From assembly GCF_001411495.1 (NCBI RefSeq), contig NZ_CP012981.1, forward strand, positions 2,790,001-2,854,000: a stretch of DNA of 64,000 nucleotides, read 5' to 3'. Every line of letters begins with the position of its first letter. Position 1 is the stretch's first letter. Below, piece by piece: positions 43,971 to 52,497 of the stretch. The position numbers and the translations under genes were made by a program. The stretch comes from Burkholderia cepacia ATCC 25416 (lineage in GTDB: Bacteria > Pseudomonadota > Gammaproteobacteria > Burkholderiales > Burkholderiaceae). Below the pieces are notes generated by a model. That model made no database searches. It was not told where the DNA came from and worked only from the letters and a program-made list of their open reading frames with translations.

Positions 43971-44159
43971 TTGCGGAATGCCGTCGTGGATCCCAAACGA
44001 AAGGTGCTGTACGAAGTCGCGTTGAAACCCCGCACGATCATCCGTCCCACCAGCGAGGTCAAGGCTTCGACCGAAGCCGAGAAGGGCGACGTGCCGCGCG
44101 CGGCGCGAAAAGTCATTTCCGGACACCGGGACGTGTTGATCGCGCTGAAGAACCGCTGA
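43971..44159 (+). CDS. Possible small hypothetical protein
   Basis: A 62-residue frame begins TTG (or GTG at 43986) and reads VDPKRKVLYEVALKPRTIIR, then a polar C-terminus ending HRDVLIALKNR. Codon choice looks like that of the neighbours (G/C in third positions), which argues for coding or once-coding sequence. There is no ribosome-binding site and no recognised family. It might be a decayed fragment. Confidence 0.3.
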   Translation: MRNAVVDPKRKVLYEVALKPRTIIRPTSEVKASTEAEKGDVPRAARKVISGHRDVLIALKNR

Positions 44160-44442
44160 TTTGCCGGGCCTGCCGAACGCTGACGGCACCGATCCGGTCG
44201 GGGCCCGTTGTATCCGCTTCGCCCGGATTGCCCCCGCAGAGATATGACGTCGCAAGACGACTTGGCGTCCAGCCGCGATCCCCGGCCCATCTTGCCAGGT
44301 AACCAAATTGGCACTCACCGGAAGGTGTTTGTCAGGGAAAGTCCCGCCCCGCGCCGATCGGTTTTTTGTTGACCGACATCGTATAACGCCGTCATGATTT
44401 CCTGAAAAGAAAGGTCCCATCCACCGACCGAAGTGAGGAGAC

Positions 44443-45609
44443 ATGAACGCCACCACGATCGCTCGCCGTGTCCGCCGGATCGCACTCGCCGTGGGCTTCA
44501 CGCTGTCGGCCGCGGCAGCCGTTGCCGCCCCCGTATCGCTGAACATCGTCGATGTCGCGGGCAACCTGCAGCTCACGCAGAAGGCCATCGAAGCCTTCAG
44601 GGACAAGAACCCGACCCTCGTGTCGAGCGTCACGTTCACGAACGCACCGGCGCCGCAGCTGCCGGGCAAGATCAAGGCGATGCAGGCGGCGGGGCGCGCC
44701 GACATCGACCTCGTGCTGACGGGCACCGACGCGCTGGCCGCCGGCATCGAGCAGAACCTGTGGCTGAAGGTGCTGCCCGACAACGCGGGCGCATTCCCCG
44801 GCGTGCTCGACAGGTACGCACCCGGCCCGCGCAAGATGCAGGACCTCGCACAGGGCTTCGGCCTCGAAGTCACCTACATGCCGGCCGGCCCGCTGCTCGA
44901 ATACAACCCGGCGAAGGTCAGCGACCCGCCGAAAACACCCGATCAGTTGCTCGCGTGGTGCAAGGCGCACCCGAACAAGCTGATCTACGCGCGCCCGGCG
45001 AACTCGGGCCCCGGCCGCACGTTCCTGATGGGGCTGCCGTACGTGCTCGGCGACAAGAACCCGCAGGACCCGATCAACGGCTGGGACAAGACCTGGGCGT
45101 TCCTGAAGCAGCTCAACGACTGCGTCCCGTACTACCCGGGCGGCACGTCGGCGGTGATGAAGGAGCTCGGCGAAGGCACGCGCGACATGACCGTGACCGT
45201 CACCGGCTGGGACCTCAACCCGCGTGCGCTCGGCATCGTGCCGGCCGAGTTCCGGGTCCAGGCGTTCGACAACATGACGTGGGTCAACGATGCGCACTAC
45301 ATGGTGATCCCGAAGGGCGTGCCGAAGGACAAGCTCGACGTCCTGTTCAAGCTGATGAACTTCCTGCTCGAACCGGCGCAGCAGGCGATGACCTACGACG
45401 ACGGTTACTTCTATCCGGGCCCGGCGGTGAAGGGCGTGACGCTCGAGATGGCGCCCGCGCACAGCCAGGAAGTGATCCGCAAGTTCGGCCGCCCCGAATA
45501 CGCGAAGCTGCTGGCGGATCGCCCGCACGTGCAGCCGCTCAGCGCGCAGGCGATGGTCGCCGCATTCCAGAAGTGGGATCGCGAGATCGGTTCGCAGAAG
45601 TCGAAGTGA
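44443..45609 (+). CDS. ABC transporter periplasmic substrate-binding protein (family 1)
   Basis: The 388-residue precursor has a Sec signal peptide (IALAVGFTLSAAAAVAA, cleavage near residue 29). The mature body is a family-1 extracellular solute-binding protein: LTQKAIEAFRDKNPTLV, ARPANSGPGRTFLMGLPYVL and YPGGTSAVMKELGEGTRDMT. It resembles polyamine/iron/thiamine-class binding proteins; the ligand is not predictable. It is the first gene of a complete four-gene importer with an ATPase and two permeases. An AGTGAGGAGAC ribosome-binding site precedes the ATG. Confidence 0.93.
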   Translation: MNATTIARRVRRIALAVGFTLSAAAAVAAPVSLNIVDVAGNLQLTQKAIEAFRDKNPTLVSSVTFTNAPAPQLPGKIKAMQAAGRADIDLVLTGTDALAAGIEQNLWLKVLPDNAGAFPGVLDRYAPGPRKMQDLAQGFGLEVTYMPAGPLLEYNPAKVSDPPKTPDQLLAWCKAHPNKLIYARPANSGPGRTFLMGLPYVLGDKNPQDPINGWDKTWAFLKQLNDCVPYYPGGTSAVMKELGEGTRDMTVTVTGWDLNPRALGIVPAEFRVQAFDNMTWVNDAHYMVIPKGVPKDKLDVLFKLMNFLLEPAQQAMTYDDGYFYPGPAVKGVTLEMAPAHSQEVIRKFGRPEYAKLLADRPHVQPLSAQAMVAAFQKWDREIGSQKSK

Positions 45610-45658
45610 CGCATGGGCCGGCGGGCGCCGCGGCGCCCGCGTCGATGGAGTTCGCGCA

Positions 45659-46738
45659 ATGAAGCAGAGTTTCGAACGGCTGCGGCTCGATGGCGTCAGC
45701 CGCAGCTTCACCAATGCGGAAGGTGCGCAGGTCGCCGCGCTGAACGGGCTCGATCTCGAGATCCGGCGCGGCGAGTTCATCGCGCTGCTCGGCCCGTCGG
45801 GCTGCGGCAAGTCGACCGCGCTGAACTGCATCGCCGGGCTGCAGCCGCTCACGAGCGGCGGCATCTGGCTCGACGACACGCGCATCGACGTGCTGCCGCC
45901 CGAGCGCCGCGGCTTCGGGATGGTGTTCCAGAACTACGCGCTGTTTCCGCACCTGTCGGTGCTCGACAACGTCGGTTTCGGCCTCAAGATGCGCGGCGTG
46001 CCGAAGCAGGAAACGCGGCGGCGCGCGCAGCAGGCGCTCGAACTCGTGCAGCTCGTCGGGCACGAGGGCAAGCTGCCCGGGCAGCTGTCGGGCGGGCAGC
46101 AGCAGCGCGTCGCGATCGCACGCGCGATCGTCATCGAGCCGCCGCTCGTGCTGATGGACGAACCGCTGTCGAACCTCGACACGAAGCTGCGCATCGAGAT
46201 GCGCGCCGAGATCCGCCGCATCCACACGCAGCTCGAACGCGCGACGATCTACGTGACGCACGACCAGGACGAGGCGCTGTCGATGGCCGACCGCATCGTC
46301 GTGATGAAGGAGGGTGTCGTACAGCAGGTCGCGACGCCGAAGGACGTCTACACGCGCCCGCACAACCTGCACGTCGCGCGTTTCATGGGCTATCGCAACG
46401 TGCTGCCGTTCACGCTCGACGGGATGGCCGGCGGCCACGTCAACGTCAGCGCCGCAGGCGTGCGGCTCACGGGCGTGCCGATGGCCGGCTTCGACGCGAA
46501 GGACGTCGCGGTCGCGCTGCGCCCCGACGATATCGAGCGCGCGGCAGACGGCGCCGGCAACGCGTTCGACGCGACCGTCGAAACGGTCGAATACGGCGGC
46601 CGCGATTCGCTGATCCGTGCGGCCACGCCGTTCGGCCCGATCTGGGCGCGCGTGGCCGGCGAATTCGCGGAAGGCGAGCATTTGCGGTTATGTGTTGCGC
46701 CGTCGCGCACGCTCGTCTATGCGGGAGACGCGCGATGA
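45659..46738 (+). CDS. ABC transporter ATP-binding protein (PotA/UgpC-like)
   Basis: The 359-residue ATPase has Walker A GPSGCGKST (45-53), signature LSGGQQQR, Walker B LVLMDEPLSNLD and the switch VTHDQDEA. A C-terminal TOBE domain (about residues 285-355) follows, as in PotA and UgpC importers. It energises uptake by the neighbouring permeases. It follows the binding-protein gene by 49 bp and precedes the first permease by 46 bp. Confidence 0.95.
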   Translation: MKQSFERLRLDGVSRSFTNAEGAQVAALNGLDLEIRRGEFIALLGPSGCGKSTALNCIAGLQPLTSGGIWLDDTRIDVLPPERRGFGMVFQNYALFPHLSVLDNVGFGLKMRGVPKQETRRRAQQALELVQLVGHEGKLPGQLSGGQQQRVAIARAIVIEPPLVLMDEPLSNLDTKLRIEMRAEIRRIHTQLERATIYVTHDQDEALSMADRIVVMKEGVVQQVATPKDVYTRPHNLHVARFMGYRNVLPFTLDGMAGGHVNVSAAGVRLTGVPMAGFDAKDVAVALRPDDIERAADGAGNAFDATVETVEYGGRDSLIRAATPFGPIWARVAGEFAEGEHLRLCVAPSRTLVYAGDAR

Positions 46739-46784
46739 ACGGCCGCCGCATCGCGTGCGCTGCAACGCGCCACCGGGAGGCCGC

Positions 46785-47657
46785 GTGAGCACGCTCCCGG
46801 CCGGCGGCACACCGCGCGACGCGAAAGTCTGGCTCGTCACACCCGCACTCGCGTTCATTGTCGCGCTGTTCATCTATCCGTTCGCATACGGTCTCGTGCT
46901 GTCGTTCCAGCCGATGAACGGCGGCGGCGCGCTCGCGAACTACGTGCAGTTCTTCACCGACACCGCGATGTGGCCCACGGTGCTCGTCACGCTGAAGCTG
47001 GCGGTGCCCGCGACGCTGCTCAACGTCGGCGTCGCCGTACCCGTCGCGTTCGCGCTGCGCCGTAATTCGCCTTACCAGAAGTTCGTCACGACGCTGCTCG
47101 TGATTCCCGTCACGCTCGGCACGGTGCTCGTCGCCGACGGGATGCTCACGTATTTCGGGCCGAACGGCTGGTTCCCGCAGGCGTTGCAGGGGCTGCACCT
47201 GTACACCGACGAAGTGCGCCTCACGCACAACTACTGGGGCGTGCTGCTGTCGCTGATCGTGTCGGGCTTTCCGTTCGCGTTCCTGCTGATGCTCTCGTAC
47301 ATCAGCGGCATCGACCCGACACTCGCGCGCGCGGCGGCGACGCTCGGCGCGAACCCGTGGCAGCAGTTCCGGCGGATCTACCTGCCGCTGCTCGTGCCCG
47401 GGCTCACGATGGCCGCGTGCCTGTCGTTCGTGCAGGCGTTCTCGGTGTTCCCGTCGGCCGTGCTGCTCGGCGCGCCGGCCGGGCCCACGCGCGTGATCTC
47501 GATCGCGGCGGCGGAAGCGGCGTTCGAGAGCTACGACTATTCGCTCGCATCGGCGATCGCGATCGTGATGGGTTTCGTGCAGCTGTTGGTGGTTGCGTCG
47601 ATGCTCGGCGCGCGCCGCTTCTTCTATACCGGCGCGGTGACGGGGGGCAAGGGCTGA
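46785..47657 (+). CDS. ABC transporter permease 1
   Basis: The 290-residue permease has six helices and the inner-loop EAA motif as LARAAATLGANPWQQFRRIY. It starts with GTG at 46785 (VSTLPAGGTPRDAK), just after a GGGAGG ribosome-binding site; the frame is open upstream but overlaps the ATPase gene. It pairs with permease 2 and the ATPase to import the ligand of the 44443 binding protein. The stop overlaps the next start by one base (TGATG). Confidence 0.92.
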   Translation: MSTLPAGGTPRDAKVWLVTPALAFIVALFIYPFAYGLVLSFQPMNGGGALANYVQFFTDTAMWPTVLVTLKLAVPATLLNVGVAVPVAFALRRNSPYQKFVTTLLVIPVTLGTVLVADGMLTYFGPNGWFPQALQGLHLYTDEVRLTHNYWGVLLSLIVSGFPFAFLLMLSYISGIDPTLARAAATLGANPWQQFRRIYLPLLVPGLTMAACLSFVQAFSVFPSAVLLGAPAGPTRVISIAAAEAAFESYDYSLASAIAIVMGFVQLLVVASMLGARRFFYTGAVTGGKG

Positions 47658-48589
47658 TGGCGACCGACAATCATGCCGCCCGCGCGTGGCCGCCGAAGCA
47701 CGACGCACCCGACCCGCCCGACGTGCGGCCCGCCGACGCGAGGAAACCGCGGAAGATGGCAGGCCATCTCGCCGGCCGTGCGTGGCACGCGCTCGTCTGG
47801 GGGCTGATGGCGTTCTTCCTGCTGAACGTGATGCTGCTGATCGCGACCGTCGCGGTGAACTCGGTCGCGACACGCTGGTTCGGCACGCCGCTGCCGCAGG
47901 GTTTCACGCTGCACTGGTACGCGAAGGCGTGGGCGGACTTCCAGCTCGCGAGCGTGCTGTGGGTGACCGTCGAGGTCGTCGGCGCGGTCGTGCTGCTGTC
48001 GATCGCGCTCGGCGTGCCGGCCGCCTATGCGCTCGCGCGCGTGCAGTTTCGCGGCAAGCGCTTCGCGCTGCTGGTGTTCCTGCTGCCGCTGATGGTGCCG
48101 CCCGTCACGTACGGGATCCCGATGGCCACCGTGATGTACAAGGTCGGGCTCGCGGGCACGCTGCCCGGCGTGATCCTCGCGAACCTCGTGCCGGCGCTGC
48201 CGTTCGTGATCCTCGTGATGACGCCGTTCATCGAGCAGATCGATCCGAATCTCGAAGCCGCCGCGCGCATCTTCGGCGCGAACACGTGGCGCTATTTCCG
48301 CCATGTGCTGCTGCCGCTGCTCGTGCCCGGCATGCTCGCGGCGGGGCTGCTCGTGCTGGTGCGCACCATCGGGATGTTCGAGCTGACCTTCTTCACCGCG
48401 GGGCCGAGCACGCAGACGCTCGTCGTCGCGCTGTATTACGCGGTGTTCTCGACCGGCGTGCGCGCGCCGCAGTCGATCGACGCGATGGCGATGATCTACA
48501 TGGCCATCACGCTCGTATGGGTGGTCATCGCGCTGCAGTTCGTGAGCCCGACGCAGCTCGTGAGCCGCGTGAAGCAGGAGCGGCAGTAG
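47657..48589 (+). CDS. ABC transporter permease 2
   Basis: The 310-residue permease has a long cytoplasmic N-terminus (about 40 residues), six helices and the EAA motif LEAAARIFGANTWRYFRHVL. The 3' end of the gene runs into a 12-bp tandem repeat that includes its stop codon. It overlaps permease 1 by one base and ends the four-gene importer operon. Confidence 0.92.
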   Translation: MATDNHAARAWPPKHDAPDPPDVRPADARKPRKMAGHLAGRAWHALVWGLMAFFLLNVMLLIATVAVNSVATRWFGTPLPQGFTLHWYAKAWADFQLASVLWVTVEVVGAVVLLSIALGVPAAYALARVQFRGKRFALLVFLLPLMVPPVTYGIPMATVMYKVGLAGTLPGVILANLVPALPFVILVMTPFIEQIDPNLEAAARIFGANTWRYFRHVLLPLLVPGMLAAGLLVLVRTIGMFELTFFTAGPSTQTLVVALYYAVFSTGVRAPQSIDAMAMIYMAITLVWVVIALQFVSPTQLVSRVKQERQ

Positions 48590-48619
48590 GCGCGTCAGTA
48601 GGCGCGTCAGTAGGCGAGG
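48584..48619 (+). repeat. 12-bp tandem repeat spanning the permease stop codon
   Basis: The unit CAGTAGGCGCGT occurs at 48584-48595, 48596-48607 and, with two changes, 48608-48619. Each unit repeats an in-frame TAG, so the permease has two extra stops directly downstream. This is probably a slippage product. Confidence 0.8.
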
Positions 48620-48725
48620 GAGAAGCGGAGGGGCGATCGCGCCCGTGCAATTGGTTACAAATGGATACCGCGCACGATACGCGGACGTTGCAGACTACGC
48701 GGCGTTCCCCCGATAACGGATATCC

Positions 48726-49163
48726 ATGAAGTTCCAGACGCTGCTGACACTCGCCGGTGCATCGACCCTCCTGGCCGCCTGCAACCTGCTCCACGACGGC
48801 CCCGGATCGGGCGACGTCGATGCCGCCGTGCGCCGCGCGCTCGAGGCGGAAAACCACGGCGGGCTGAACGCGCTGTTCGGCCAGCCGCTGCCCGTCTCGG
48901 CCGATGTCGTGTCGGCGAAGCCCGACGGCGACTGCAAGAAGGTCGGCGATCGCACCTACTCGTGCGACGTCGTGGTCACGTGGCGCAATACCGACTACAA
49001 GCCGTCGCGCGCGAACCTGACCTTCGTGAAGGCCGCCGACGGCTCGTGGCAGACGTCCGGCGTCGACGCGGCGATCGTGACGGGCACCGCGAAATCGCTG
49101 GTCGACCAGATCGGCAAGGCATGGCCCGGCAATGCGGCAAGCGGCGCGTCGGCGCCGCAGTGA
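48726..49163 (+). CDS. Putative lipoprotein, unknown function
   Basis: The 145-residue precursor has a type II signal peptide with lipobox LAAC (lipidation at C19). After CNLLHDGPGSGD, the rest is a small soluble domain with a Cys pair (GDCKKVGDRTYSCDV) that could form a disulfide. It ends with a helical segment (AKSLVDQIGKAW). No known family was recognised. It should be anchored to the inner or outer membrane facing the periplasm. Confidence 0.8.
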   Translation: MKFQTLLTLAGASTLLAACNLLHDGPGSGDVDAAVRRALEAENHGGLNALFGQPLPVSADVVSAKPDGDCKKVGDRTYSCDVVVTWRNTDYKPSRANLTFVKAADGSWQTSGVDAAIVTGTAKSLVDQIGKAWPGNAASGASAPQ

Positions 49164-49527
49164 CGCGGTGACCTGCGAGGGCGAAGGGCGGGGCGTTTCC
49201 CTCCGGTAATACGCGGCCTGTCGCGCCCGAACGCCGCGCCGCGCCTTCCGCCGACTTCACGCCACCGACCGATTGCCCGCGAGCACATCGCCGGATGCAC
49301 CGGGGCTGGCGCAGCGGCGGGGCGGTGCCAGCGACCGGCCCGGTGGCCGGACACGGTTGCCGGCAGCGCCGGTACGGCGCGAACCCCGCAACCGGTCGCC
49401 CCATCCTGTTCGACCGACACTCAGGCGCGGACTGGCAGGAAAAAAGGGCGCGAGCATCGCGTCCGCGCGCGACCGAATGCATCCTCGGTATGCGGGCCGG
49501 CTTATAGGGAAAACCCTTATTTCGAGA
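49164..49527. other. Intergenic region without recognisable gene
   Basis: Several open frames cross this GC-rich stretch on both strands, but none has a ribosome-binding site, family-like sequence or start consistent with neighbours. Near the right end the sequence turns AT-rich, with TATAGGGAAAACCCTTAT forming an imperfect inverted repeat at about 49503-49520, just upstream of the next -10 box. Confidence 0.5.
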
Positions 49528-49538
49528 TATAATCACGG
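49528..49538 (+). promoter_or_regulatory. Putative -10 element of the small membrane protein gene
   Basis: A perfect TATAAT (49528-49533) is followed by CACGG, the same 11-mer as at 29831-29841. The next gene starts 26 bp after the TATAAT box. The inverted repeat TATAGGGAAAACCCTTAT lies about 10 bp upstream and could be an operator. Confidence 0.45.
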
Positions 49539-49558
49539 CCTAAGTGATAGGTCGAACC

Positions 49559-49771
49559 ATGCCTGAACGTTTCCAAACCCTTGAAAAATTTGTGTTTTCC
49601 CTCGTCGTGATGTCCGCGGTCGTGTGCTCGGCATTCCTCGCGTACGAGCGTCATCCCGAGATCAAGATCGCGCTGCACGAAGGCGAAGCGCTGATGCGCG
49701 AGAGCGCCAAGTATTCGGTCATCTGCTCGCCGTCCAAGGTCGATCCTTGCGTCGAGATGTCCGCTTACTGA
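49559..49771 (+). CDS. Small single-pass membrane protein
   Basis: The 70-residue protein (PERFQTLEKFVFSLVVMSAV) has one N-terminal helix (FVFSLVVMSAVVCSAFLAY) and a short polar C-terminus with two Cys (SVICSPSKVDPCVEMSAY). It has a good -10 promoter 26 bp upstream and high-GC third positions, so it is probably real. No family recognised. Confidence 0.55.
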   Translation: MPERFQTLEKFVFSLVVMSAVVCSAFLAYERHPEIKIALHEGEALMRESAKYSVICSPSKVDPCVEMSAY

Positions 49772-49994
49772 AACGCGCGCATTCGGGTCGGGATCAGCGT
49801 GCCGGGTGGTGCGCCGCAGCCAAAGCCGGCGAGTTCCAGTGCGGGGCCCGGCCAGCGCCAGACCGGCCCTGCCGCATCGGCGGCCCGAGTTCCTTGACGT
49901 AGCGCTCGTCAGGCATTCAGAAACCCGCTGCAGGACAGGGTGGATGCACAAACCCGCTACGTGCCGGGTCGCCGGCGTAAGCAACTCCCAATCC

Positions 49995-50028
49995 AAAGCC
50001 CCGCTTCGAGCAGTCGAGCGGGGCTTTT
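49995..50028. terminator. Strong intrinsic (bidirectional) terminator
   Basis: AAAGCCCCGCT (49995-50005) pairs perfectly with AGCGGGGCTTT (50017-50027), with flanking A and T runs on both sides. It lies between the convergent small membrane protein and hydroxyacid dehydrogenase genes and can serve both. Confidence 0.85.
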
Positions 50029-50065
50029 CTCGTAGGGCCGTCGAAACGATCTCCGCGGCTGCGCA

Positions 50066-51031
50066 TCACACCACATGCGTCGGAGCGCCGTCGACGAACG
50101 CGGCGACATTGTCGACGAGCTGATCGGCGAGCGCCTGCATCGCCTCGTCGCTCGCCCACGCGACGTGCGGCGTCAGGATGAAGGCCGGATGCGACAGGAT
50201 CGCGTGGAACGGATGCGCTGCCGGCAGCGGCTCCTGCGTAACCACGTCGAACCCCGCGCCCGCGATCTGCCCCGACTGCAATGCGTCGACGAGCGCGTTT
50301 TCATCCACGAGCCCGCCGCGCGCGGTATTGATCAGCAGCGGCCGGCGCGCCATCCGCGCGAACGCGGCCGCGTCGATCAGGTGCCGCGTTGCGGGCGTGA
50401 GCGGGCAGTGCAGCGTGATCACGTCGCTGTCCCGAAGCAGCGTGTCGAGCGGCGCGTAGGCGTCCCCCGACGCATCGCCGTGCGCGGCGAACCGTACCCG
50501 CATGTCGAGCGCGCGCGCGATGCCGGCCACCGCACGCCCGAGCACGCCGTCGCCGACGATCCCGAGCGTCGAGCCGGCCAGGTCGCGAATCGGATGATCG
50601 AAGAAGCAGAACTGCCCGCTGTCGAGCCAACGCCCCGCGCGCACCGCGTCGCGGTACGCGACGAGGCTGCGGCGCAGCGCGAAGATCAGCGCGAACGTGT
50701 GCTCGGGCACCGTGCGGGCCGCATACCCGCGAATGTTGCTCACGACGATGCCGTGCGCGGCACACGCGTCGAGATCGATGATGTCGGTGCCCGTCGCGGC
50801 GATCGCGATCATCCGCAGGCGCCGCGCGCCGGCAAGCACCGCCGCGTCGAGCCGCACCTTGTTGGTCACGACGATGTCCGCGTCGCCGATGCGTGAAGCG
50901 ACCTCGTGCGCGGCCGTCCGCTCGAACGTGCACAACGCGTGCGGAAACGGGAACGGCTTCAGCACGGTTTGCGGCGACAGCGTCGCGCGGTCGAGGAACA
51001 CGATCTTCGCGGGAGAGGAAACGGAAAACAT
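50066..51031 (-). CDS. D-2-hydroxyacid dehydrogenase
   Basis: The 321-residue NAD(P)-dependent enzyme has the family signatures. The Rossmann loop is GIVGDGVLGRAVAGIARAL, and LITLHCPLTPATRHLID-like sequence, LINTARGGLVDENALVDAL with the catalytic Arg and the final PHVAW with the catalytic His also occur. It resembles glycerate/hydroxypyruvate reductases. It is divergent from the CoA-transferase operon across a 253-bp region with twin operators, suggesting coregulation. The exact hydroxy/keto acid is unknown. Confidence 0.92.
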   Translation of the reverse strand: MFSVSSPAKIVFLDRATLSPQTVLKPFPFPHALCTFERTAAHEVASRIGDADIVVTNKVRLDAAVLAGARRLRMIAIAATGTDIIDLDACAAHGIVVSNIRGYAARTVPEHTFALIFALRRSLVAYRDAVRAGRWLDSGQFCFFDHPIRDLAGSTLGIVGDGVLGRAVAGIARALDMRVRFAAHGDASGDAYAPLDTLLRDSDVITLHCPLTPATRHLIDAAAFARMARRPLLINTARGGLVDENALVDALQSGQIAGAGFDVVTQEPLPAAHPFHAILSHPAFILTPHVAWASDEAMQALADQLVDNVAAFVDGAPTHVV

Positions 51032-51126
51032 GGCGGGCCTCGCTGGCAGGCGCCCGGGGCGGGCGCGGAACGGGTTCGATTCTGCCGGCGGCGCGCGGGC
51101 CGTCGTTTGACCGTTGCGCGAGTGCG

Positions 51127-51198
51127 CTTTCCCGGACGGAAAGGCTGGCGCACCGCATATGTGAACGGCCGCGGCGCACGCCTTTCCGTTTCGGAAAG
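51127..51198. promoter_or_regulatory. Twin operators CTTTCC-N5-GGAAAG in the divergent promoter region
   Basis: CTTTCC-N5-GGAAAG occurs at 51127-51143 and again at 51182-51198, starts 55 bp apart. Both copies extend identically on the right to GGAAAGGCTGG, so they are repeated binding sites, not chance palindromes. They lie between the hydroxyacid dehydrogenase and CoA-transferase genes. The LysR protein at 55061 is a candidate regulator (inference). Confidence 0.65.
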
Positions 51199-51284
51199 GC
51201 TGGTTGAGCATCGATCGATTTTCGCCGGGCGGGAACGCCGTCATGATCGCCGTCATCGACAACACGCTTTCATCGGAGACTGCC

Positions 51285-52475
51285 ATGACACGCCCCCTCG
51301 ACGGCATCCGCGTGCTGGAGCTCGGACAACTGATCGCCGGCCCGTTCGCGGGCCGGATGCTCGCCGAATTCGGTGCGGACGTGCTCAAGGTCGAGCCGCC
51401 CGCGCTCGGCGACCCGCTGCGCAAATGGCGGCTGCTGCACGACGGCACGTCGGTCTGGTGGGCCGCGCAGTCGCGCAACAAGCGCTCGCTGACGCTCGAC
51501 CTGCGCACGCACGAAGGGCAGGACGTCGTGCGCCGCCTCGTCGCGGAAACCGACGTGCTGATCGAGAACTTCCGGCCCGGCACGCTCGAAGGCTGGGGGC
51601 TCGGCTGGGACGCGCTGTCCGCGATCAACCCGGGGCTCGTGATGCTGCGCGTGTCGGGCTTCGGCCAGACGGGCCCGTACCGCGACCGTCCCGGCTTCGG
51701 CGTGATCGCCGAGGCGATGGGCGGCCTGCGGCACCTGACCGGCGAGCCGGGCCGCACGCCGGTGCGCGTCGGCGTCTCGCTCGGCGATTCGCTGTCGGCG
51801 CTGCACGGCGTGATCGGCGTGCTGCTCGCGCTGCGGCATCGCGAGCAGCAGGGCGGCAAGGGGCAGGTCGTCGATGTCGCGCTGTACGAGTCGGTATTCA
51901 ACATGATGGAAAGCCTGCTGCCCGAATACTCGGCGTTCGGTGCCGTGCGCGAGGCGGCCGGCAGCAGCCTGCCCGGCATCGCGCCGACCAACGCGTATCG
52001 CTGCCGCGACGGCCGGTACGCACTGATCGCCGGGAACGGCGACAGCATCTTCCGGCGCCTGATGGAGCTGATCGGCCGGCCCGATCTCGGCAACGATCCC
52101 GCGCTCGCGCACAACGACGGGCGCGTCGCGCAGGTCGAACGCATCGACGCGGCGATCGGCGCGTGGAGCGCGCGGCACGATCTCGACGCCGTGCTGGCCG
52201 CATTGAACGACGCACGCATCCCGTCCGGGCGCATCTACGACGTGGCCGACATCGCCGCCGATCCGCATTACCGCGCGCGCGACATGCTCGTCGATGCCGC
52301 GCTGCCCGACGGCACGCCCGTGCTCGTGCCCGGCATCGTGCCGAAGCTCGGTGCGACGCCCGGGCGCATCGAGCGCCCGGCGCCCGCGCTGGGCGCGGAT
52401 ACCGACGCGGTACTCGAAGCGCTCGGCATCGATGCGGCGACGCGCGGCGACTGGCGCACGCGCGGCGTGATCTGA
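51285..52475 (+). CDS. CaiB/BaiF-type CoA-transferase (family III)
   Basis: The 396-residue protein has the family III pattern: IRVLELGQLIAGPFAGRMLA, EFGADVLKVEPPALGDPLRK and SRNKRSLTLDLRTHEGQDVV, then GLVMLRVSGFGQTGPYRDRP. It probably activates a carboxylic acid with CoA for the lyase encoded next (22 bp downstream). An upstream in-frame ATG exists at 51204, but the family-like sequence starts at 51285. It is a distant paralogue of the enzyme at 6245. Confidence 0.93.
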   Translation: MTRPLDGIRVLELGQLIAGPFAGRMLAEFGADVLKVEPPALGDPLRKWRLLHDGTSVWWAAQSRNKRSLTLDLRTHEGQDVVRRLVAETDVLIENFRPGTLEGWGLGWDALSAINPGLVMLRVSGFGQTGPYRDRPGFGVIAEAMGGLRHLTGEPGRTPVRVGVSLGDSLSALHGVIGVLLALRHREQQGGKGQVVDVALYESVFNMMESLLPEYSAFGAVREAAGSSLPGIAPTNAYRCRDGRYALIAGNGDSIFRRLMELIGRPDLGNDPALAHNDGRVAQVERIDAAIGAWSARHDLDAVLAALNDARIPSGRIYDVADIAADPHYRARDMLVDAALPDGTPVLVPGIVPKLGATPGRIERPAPALGADTDAVLEALGIDAATRGDWRTRGVI

Positions 52476-52497
52476 ACCCGAACCAGGAGACGACGAC

